A stretch of DNA of 11,047 bases from an uncultured Porphyromonadaceae bacterium (GTDB taxonomy: Bacteria; Bacteroidota; Bacteroidia; Bacteroidales; Barnesiellaceae_A). The notes beneath the pieces were generated by a model. That model was not told where the DNA came from. It saw only the letters and a program-made list of their open reading frames with translations, and did no database searches. Below, in pieces: positions 6,508-11,047 of the stretch. The DNA lies in contig UQMR01000072.1 in NCBI GenBank assembly GCA_900542255.1, positions 1-11,047 on the forward strand. Reading direction: 5' to 3'. Position 1 is the first letter of the stretch. The number at the start of each line of letters is the position of its first letter. Made by a program: the position numbers and the translations under genes.

Positions 6508-7533
6508 TTATTTCGTAAAGAAATTGATTTTGCTTATTATACCGTTCTTGCGGTCGAGGAGGAAGACATCGAGAAGCAATATTACCAATGCAATCCATGC
6601 CAACCCGGGGAATTGCTCGTTGTACTCCGAGTAGACTTTGCTGTCGAGCTCGGTTGACTTCATCGTGTCCAGCTCTTTCTGCAAGGCCCGAAGGGCTCCG
6701 TTGGTATTATCGGCACGGGCATAGATACCCTTGCCGGCACGGGCTATCTCCTGTGCCATGGCCTCGTTGAGCTTGGTTATAACCACATTCCCGTCGTTGT
6801 CTTTGATAAAATTGTTGTCGCTGCCTCCCACCGGGATGGGTGCTCCTTGCAGCGAACCGATACCTATGACATCGACCTTGATGCCTTGCTCGGCGGCTGC
6901 GGCTGCGGCCTGCACGGCATCATCTTCATGGTTCTCGCCATCGGTAATCACGATGATGGCCTTATCGGCCGGGCTGTCGGGCGAAAAAGATTTCATCGCC
7001 GTAGAAATGGCGCTACCTATGGCCGTACCTTGCGTGGGCACCATCTGCGGATTGATGGATTGGAGGAACATCTTGGCCGACACATAGTCGGTCGTGATGG
7101 GCAGCTGCGTGTATGCGTCGCCGGCAAAAACGATGAGCCCCACTTTATCGTTGTCCAAATCGTCGACCAACTTAGAGAGCATCATCTTGGCCTTGTCGAG
7201 GCGCGTAGGATTGATGTCGCGTGCCATCATAGAGTTTGACACGTCCAAGGCGACCATGACCTCGATACCTTTTTTCTTGACCGTCTCTAACTTCGACCCG
7301 AACTGCGGGCGCGCCAACATGAAGACGATGACGACAAATGCCAGCGTCTGCAACGTTATCTTTACCAGCGGACGCCAGCGCGACACATCGGGCGACAGCA
7401 CCGACAGGAATGCCGGATTGCCGAATTTCGCCAGATTCTTGCGGCGGCGATACCTTGCATACAGATATAAGCCCCACAAGAACGGGACTAAGAGCAGTAA
7501 ATAGAGATATAACGGTTGTGCAAAACGAAACAT
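6508..7533 (-). CDS. batB: BatB: VWA-domain inner-membrane protein
   Basis: This 341-residue protein has the Bat VWA topology. There are two N-terminal membrane helices (about 8-26 and 57-74, the second ending 'MLARPQ'), a VWA domain (about 89-290) and one C-terminal membrane helix (about 308-327). The MIDAS metal site is complete: D97-x-S99-x-S101 in 'DVSNSM', T170 in 'QGTAIG' and D198 in 'ITDGE'. VWA domains of this type usually bind a divalent metal and partner proteins, and in MoxR-linked systems are thought to be the targets or adaptors of the AAA+ ATPase. The gene follows batA after 31 nt, has a good AGAAAGGA site upstream of its ATG, and runs almost directly into batC. It is a paralogue of BatA with the same order of helices and motifs. 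Confidence 0.95.
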   Translation of the reverse strand: MFRFAQPLYLYLLLLVPFLWGLYLYARYRRRKNLAKFGNPAFLSVLSPDVSRWRPLVKITLQTLAFVVIVFMLARPQFGSKLETVKKKGIEVMVALDVSNSMMARDINPTRLDKAKMMLSKLVDDLDNDKVGLIVFAGDAYTQLPITTDYVSAKMFLQSINPQMVPTQGTAIGSAISTAMKSFSPDSPADKAIIVITDGENHEDDAVQAAAAAAEQGIKVDVIGIGSLQGAPIPVGGSDNNFIKDNDGNVVITKLNEAMAQEIARAGKGIYARADNTNGALRALQKELDTMKSTELDSKVYSEYNEQFPGLAWIALVILLLDVFLLDRKNGIISKINFFTK

Positions 7534-7540
7534 GATATTT

Positions 7541-7548
7541 TCCTTTCT
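7541..7548 (-). promoter_or_regulatory. Shine-Dalgarno-like site of batB
   Basis: AGAAAGGA on the minus strand lies 7 nt before the batB ATG (7533). It is one of the more canonical ribosome binding sites in this window, where most starts have only A-rich leaders. Confidence 0.5.
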
Positions 7549-7564
7549 CTTTTGTTTGGGGGCA

Positions 7565-8548
7565 CTACGGGATATTGCGCAAGAGGGTATGTCGCAAACA
7601 TATCTCCATGCCCAGTAACAGCAATGCCAATATAGCCCACGGCATATACTCTTCTTCCTTGCGGCTGAATTCTTTTACCGAGAGTTTGGTTTTTTCCATC
7701 TGGTCAATCTCTTCAAAGATATTTTGGAGCGCAGCCTTGTCGGTTGCTCTGAAATAGGCTCCCTCGGTCGTAGAGGCTATTTGCCTGAGTTTTGCCTCAT
7801 CAATCTCCACGGGCATGTTCTGGTAGCGTATTCCGTAGGGGGTCTGCACCGGATAGGGTGCCATACCTTGTGTTCCCACACCTATGGTATATACTCTTAT
7901 ACCGAAGGTGCGCGCTATCTCGGCAGCCGTCAACGGGTCAATGACGCCGGTATTGTTGGTACCGTCGGTGAGCAAGATAATGGTTTTCGACTTGGCCGGC
8001 CCCTCCTTGATGCGGTTGATAGCCGTGGCCAGACCGTCGCCTATCGCCGTGCCGTCGTCTACCATACCGCAATATACCTCTTTCATGAGGTTTTGCAGCA
8101 CGGCATGGTCGGTTGTCATGGGACACATCGTAAAGCTCTCGCCGGCAAATATGACCAATCCTATGTTATCATACTCGCGCCCCGACACAAACCGTGCGGC
8201 CACATCCTTTGCGGCCTCTACCCGGTTGGGTGAAAAGTCGCGCGCCAACATACTGCCCGATATATCCACGGCCAGAACAATATCGACACCTTCGGTAGAG
8301 GAGTTTTGCCAACGGTCGGTCGACTGCGGACGCGCCAATACAATAATCACGCATGCTACAACCGCCATACGCAAGGCAAACGATACATGCCTGAGGTATT
8401 CCTTATAACTACGGGGCATCTTGTCGAACGCCTCGGTAGAGGAGAATTGCATCGAAGCCTGCGCCTTTTTCTGCTTGAATATATACCATATCGTTGCCAG
8501 AACGGGCAACAGCAACAGCGCCAGACACCAAGGATTTGCAAATACCAT
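7565..8548 (-). CDS. batA: BatA: VWA-domain inner-membrane protein
   Basis: The protein has 327 residues when started at the ATG at 8548. Membrane helices lie near 8-24 and 56-72 (followed by 'LARPQS'), the VWA domain spans about 87-285, and a last membrane helix lies at about 303-318. The MIDAS site is intact: D95, S97 and S99 in 'DISGSM', T167 in 'DDGTAIG' and D195 in 'LLTDG'. It shares helix order and motifs with BatB. The open frame extends upstream to 8581, but that extension (an 11-residue basic stretch) lies partly inside a stable hairpin, and the typical BatA start 'MVFANPWCLALLLLP' is at 8548 with an A-rich leader, so I use 8548. Family knowledge: BatA was first named in Bacteroides fragilis for a role in aerotolerance, and probably works with the MoxR ATPase encoded upstream. 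Confidence 0.94.
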   Translation of the reverse strand: MVFANPWCLALLLLPVLATIWYIFKQKKAQASMQFSSTEAFDKMPRSYKEYLRHVSFALRMAVVACVIIVLARPQSTDRWQNSSTEGVDIVLAVDISGSMLARDFSPNRVEAAKDVAARFVSGREYDNIGLVIFAGESFTMCPMTTDHAVLQNLMKEVYCGMVDDGTAIGDGLATAINRIKEGPAKSKTIILLTDGTNNTGVIDPLTAAEIARTFGIRVYTIGVGTQGMAPYPVQTPYGIRYQNMPVEIDEAKLRQIASTTEGAYFRATDKAALQNIFEEIDQMEKTKLSVKEFSRKEEEYMPWAILALLLLGMEICLRHTLLRNIP

Positions 8549-8570
8549 TTCTTTTTTTCTTTTATAGCGT

Positions 8571-8589
8571 CGCCGGCACAAGGCCGGCG
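8571..8589 (-). other. GC-rich hairpin inside the operon, just before batA
   Basis: The arms CGCCGGC (8571-8577) and GCCGGCG (8583-8589) pair perfectly around a 5-nt loop. The hairpin sits in the 53-nt gap between the BatD-like gene (stop at 8602) and batA (ATG at 8548). On the transcribed strand it is followed by A-rich, not U-rich, sequence, so it is probably not a simple terminator. It could mark mRNA processing or segmental stability, or be a small dispersed element. Its core resembles the hairpin at 577-604. Confidence 0.6.
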
Positions 8590-8601
8590 TGCGATTTTCG
8601 T

Positions 8602-9573
8602 TTATTTATTCTCTTTTTCGTCACTCGCCTGTGCGTCGCCTGCGGCGGGCTCAGGCTCGGGTTGGGGCTTTGTAAGCTCCAAGAAATCTACGGCCTGACG
8701 CATGACACGCTCGTTGTCGTCGGGCATGGGACGCATCTTGGCAAACTTCACAAAATCGGCCATAGAGAGTATCTCGCTGAGATAGCGATTTACTTCGCGC
8801 AACGTACCGTTTTGTCGCAACGCCTCTATGATTTGCGCCGAGGTCATCTCCATGGCCCTGATACCGAAACGGCTGTCGATATACTCGCGCAAGATGTCAA
8901 CCAAACGGGTATAATAACTCTTTTCTTGCCCTTGCTGCCAGAGTTTAGAGTCGCGCAAAGCCTGCAAGGCGGCCATAGCACGCTCGTAAGGTGGCTCCTG
9001 CTTCTCGGCCGCCGCCGTCTCCTGCGGCTTGCGCCTCTTTTGCCAATAATAGTATCCCCAGATAGCTGCGGCTATCACGACCAATGCCAGCAATACATAC
9101 CACATCCAGCCGGGTATATAGTCCCACAAAACAAAGGGGGGCGCCACCACTCCTTTGATATCCATGGGCTGCGCCGTGGTATCGACCTCTACGGGTACTA
9201 CTTTGAGGCTCAACGACTCGGTACGGAAGGTATCGGCTCCGTAGATATACTCAAAGGGGGGTATATAGTATAGCCCCGAGTCGAACGAGGTTACCAATAC
9301 CTCCTGATTTATCTGTATACGATTATTTTGCAAGACGGTCGTGTCGGGCTGTGTCACGTCGAGGACCTCTACACCCGCAGTGAGTGTATCTGTAATGATT
9401 GGGAACAACACCGGCTTGTCGCTATCCTGCACGAGCGACAGGCGGACATGCGTCTGCTGTCCCATCCACATTACGCTCGAATCCATTTTTGCCTCCACAA
9501 CCACTTGCGCTGCCGCACGGGGCGCCCAAGCGGCCATCAGAGCAACTAATATGATAAACAATCTTTTTGTCAT
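8602..9573 (-). CDS. Short BatD-like membrane protein between DUF58 and batA genes
   Basis: This is a 323-residue protein. Residues 1-22 are a signal peptide ('LFIILVALMAAWAPRAAA'). A beta-rich, Ig-like region at about 23-130 resembles the start of BatD ('GQQTHVRLSL', later 'SGLYYIPPFEY'). A membrane helix spans about 155-177, then comes a cytosolic helical domain at about 195-302 with 'YYTRLVDILREYIDSRFGI' and 'YLSEILSMADFVKFAKMRP'. The tail is acidic and rich in Pro and Glu. The layout is that of BatD but about half as long, and the cytosolic part also recalls DUF4381-type proteins found next to MoxR/VWA genes. It is likely a second, smaller scaffold subunit of the complex. The ATG at 9573 follows the DUF58 stop by 27 nt. 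The membership is well supported by context; the exact family name is uncertain. Confidence 0.85.
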   Translation of the reverse strand: MTKRLFIILVALMAAWAPRAAAQVVVEAKMDSSVMWMGQQTHVRLSLVQDSDKPVLFPIITDTLTAGVEVLDVTQPDTTVLQNNRIQINQEVLVTSFDSGLYYIPPFEYIYGADTFRTESLSLKVVPVEVDTTAQPMDIKGVVAPPFVLWDYIPGWMWYVLLALVVIAAAIWGYYYWQKRRKPQETAAAEKQEPPYERAMAALQALRDSKLWQQGQEKSYYTRLVDILREYIDSRFGIRAMEMTSAQIIEALRQNGTLREVNRYLSEILSMADFVKFAKMRPMPDDNERVMRQAVDFLELTKPQPEPEPAAGDAQASDEKENK

Positions 9574-9600
9574 TGTCTTACTCTCACTCTATTGGGGAGT

Positions 9601-10470
9601 CTATCCTCTCCGTTTGAACAAATTCATCAACGCTACTACATAGTCTTCGTCGGTAGCCACAATAGTGATGTCCACGCGGTTCTTCCGGCATGTCTCCACC
9701 GCTGCCGCCTGCCGCTGGGCCCACCACTCGGCATAGCTCTTGCGCACCTGCTTCGACGATGTATCGACCCACCGCTCCGTGTCGCGCTCGGCATCGCGCA
9801 ACTTCACCAGGCCTACGTCGGGGAGTACCGTCTCGCGCTTGTCGTAGACTTGCAGCGCCACTACATCGTGCCGCCTGTTGGCTATAAGCAGGGCATCGGA
9901 GTAGTTGAGCGGAGCTATGAAATCAGATATAAGGAACGTCGTGCAGCGACGCTTTATGACGTTTGTGGCATATTCGAGCGCCTTGCCTATATCGGTGCCT
10001 TTCCCTGCGGGCTCAAAGCCTATCAACTCGCGAATGATATATAGGATATGCTTCCTGCCCTTTTTGGGCGGGATGAACTTCTCTATCCTGTCGGTAAAGA
10101 ATATAACCCCAATCTTGTCATTGTTTTGTATGGCAGAGAAGGCCAGCGTGGCGGCTATCTCTGCCATCATATCGCGCTTGAACTCGCCTACCGCACCAAA
10201 GTCGCGACTGGCCGAGACATCGACGAGCAACATCACCGTCAGCTCGCGCTCCTCCTCAAACACCTTAATATATGGTTTGTTGTGCCGGGCGGTAACATTC
10301 CAGTCTATGTCGCGCACATCGTCGCCATACTGGTACTCGCGTACTTCCGAGAAGGCCATACCGCGCCCCTTGAAGGCAGAGTGGTATTGTCCCGCAAAGA
10401 TGTTGCGCGACAAGCCGCGAGTCTTTATCTCGATATGACGTACTTTTTTTAGCAGCTCACTGTTTTCCAT
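9601..10470 (-). CDS. DUF58 protein with VWA-like MIDAS, cytosolic
   Basis: This 289-residue protein has no signal peptide or membrane helix. The DUF58 signature lies at about residues 35-66: 'GRGMAFSEVREYQYGDDVRD' followed by 'IDWNVTAR'. The second half is VWA-like with an intact MIDAS: D84-x-S86-x-S88 in 'DVSASRDFG', T159 in 'KGTDIG' and D183 in 'LISDF'. DUF58 genes sit directly after moxR genes in many bacteria, and their products are considered cytosolic partners of the MoxR ATPase. Here the ATG at 10470 is 49 nt after the moxR stop, with GCGAGGA upstream. Some DUF58 proteins carry two N-terminal membrane helices; this one is the short, soluble type. The family call is firm; the biochemical role is inferred. 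Confidence 0.93.
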   Translation of the reverse strand: MENSELLKKVRHIEIKTRGLSRNIFAGQYHSAFKGRGMAFSEVREYQYGDDVRDIDWNVTARHNKPYIKVFEEERELTVMLLVDVSASRDFGAVGEFKRDMMAEIAATLAFSAIQNNDKIGVIFFTDRIEKFIPPKKGRKHILYIIRELIGFEPAGKGTDIGKALEYATNVIKRRCTTFLISDFIAPLNYSDALLIANRRHDVVALQVYDKRETVLPDVGLVKLRDAERDTERWVDTSSKQVRKSYAEWWAQRQAAAVETCRKNRVDITIVATDEDYVVALMNLFKRRG

Positions 10471-10519
10471 ACATTATCCTCGCATCTTCTTTCGAGAATC
10501 GGGTAGGAAGGCATCCTCA

Positions 10520-11047
10520 TCAGGGTACCTCTACACGATTGAGTATCTCGCTTATTATATCTTCGGCCGTCATGTTATTGGCCTCAGCCTCGTAACTCAA
10601 TCCTATGCGGTGACGCAGTACGTCGTGGCATACGGCGCGTACGTCCTCGGGGATGACGTAACCCCGCATCTTCAAGAAGGCATAGGCACGGGCGGCAAGG
10701 GCAAGATTGATGGAAGCACGAGGCGAAGCTCCGAATGAAATCATGCTCTTCAACTCTTTGAGGTTGTAGTCTTCGGGGAAGCGGGTGGCGAAAACTATAT
10801 CTACGATATAACGCTCTATCTTCTCGTCGATATAGACTTTGCGCACAATGTTGCGGGCGTCTATGATATCGGCGGGTGTCAACACGGGTCTTACCTCTTC
10901 AAAGAGGTTGTCTATGTTGCGGCGTATAATCTCTTTCTCTTCTTCTTTTTTGGGATAGCCTATCACAACTTTGAGCATGAAACGGTCTACCTGCGCCTCG
11001 GGCAACGGGTAGGTACCCTCCTGCTCTATGGGGTTCTGCGTAGCCAT
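10520..11047 (-). CDS. moxR: MoxR-family AAA+ ATPase, N-terminal part outside the window
   Basis: The C-terminal 175 residues of a MoxR-type AAA+ ATPase are visible; the rest, including the Walker A and B motifs, lies beyond 11047. The first residues 'ATQNPIEQEGTYPLPEAQ' include the sensor-1 region (TQNP), followed by 'VDRF', typical of MoxR. The sensor-2 segment is 'GASPRAS' (about residues 106-112), then the helical lid 'INLALAARAYAFLKMRGYVI'. The Met at the window edge is inside the conserved block and is not a start. MoxR proteins use ATP to remodel or activate partner VWA proteins; the DUF58, BatA and BatB genes that follow are the expected partners. It is the first visible gene of the operon, so the promoter is probably outside the window. 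Confidence 0.95.
   Translation of the reverse strand: MATQNPIEQEGTYPLPEAQVDRFMLKVVIGYPKKEEEKEIIRRNIDNLFEEVRPVLTPADIIDARNIVRKVYIDEKIERYIVDIVFATRFPEDYNLKELKSMISFGASPRASINLALAARAYAFLKMRGYVIPEDVRAVCHDVLRHRIGLSYEAEANNMTAEDIISEILNRVEVP

Noticed and set aside
5544..6518. Plus-strand open frame of 324 codons, very leucine-rich
   Set aside because: It is the antisense image of the CAG/CAA tract in batC (CTG and TTG read as Leu). The sense frame has a signal peptide and TPRs; this one has no recognisable domain.
8549..8581. N-terminal extension of BatA
   Set aside because: The extension is an 11-residue basic stretch overlapping a GC-rich hairpin. The start at 8548 gives the usual BatA N-terminus.
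1..11047. Mobile elements, CRISPR arrays, tRNA or rRNA genes
   Set aside because: No transposase or integrase motifs, no regularly spaced repeats and no tRNA- or rRNA-like stretches were seen; the gaps are short and accounted for.

Overview
This window looks like a chromosomal segment from a member of the Bacteroidales (phylum Bacteroidota). The evidence is the gene content (a Bacteroides-type aerotolerance 'bat' operon and a DUF3127 protein), an intermediate GC content, A-rich rather than strong Shine-Dalgarno leaders, and promoters resembling the Bacteroidota pattern (TTG, about 18-20 nt, TAnnTTTG). No mobile element, rRNA, tRNA or CRISPR array was found. Every gene I accept is on the minus strand, so transcription runs from right to left, and no gene-free stretch exceeds about 215 bases.

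Right part (11047 down to 2295): a compact nine-gene cluster. In order of transcription it holds a MoxR-type AAA+ ATPase (cut by the window edge), a cytosolic DUF58 protein with a von Willebrand factor A (VWA)-like fold, a short BatD-like membrane protein, BatA, BatB, BatC, BatD, BatE and a PAP2-family membrane phosphatase. Gaps are 1-53 nt. Three proteins (DUF58, BatA, BatB) keep a complete metal-ion-dependent adhesion site (MIDAS). BatC and BatE carry TPR repeats, BatE ends in an SH3-like domain, and both BatD-like proteins place Ig-like domains outside the inner membrane and a helical domain inside. The likely picture is an ATPase-driven, VWA-containing complex across the inner membrane that acts in the cell envelope. 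The molecular function of Bat systems is not settled. The PAP2 phosphatase at the end hints at a link to lipid-carrier recycling.

Left part (2294 to 1): three separate units. These are an 86-residue helix-turn-helix protein followed by a strong inverted repeat, a 374-residue fusion of a DUF2007-like domain to two universal-stress-protein domains followed by a terminator-like hairpin, and a 124-residue DUF3127 protein with an SSB-like acidic C-terminal tip and a good promoter.

The main system is a known one. The points most worth a second look are the two paralogous BatD-type subunits, the GC-rich hairpin inside the operon just before batA, the very glutamine-rich BatC tail, the SSB-like tip on the DUF3127 protein and the degenerate second half of the stress-protein fusion.
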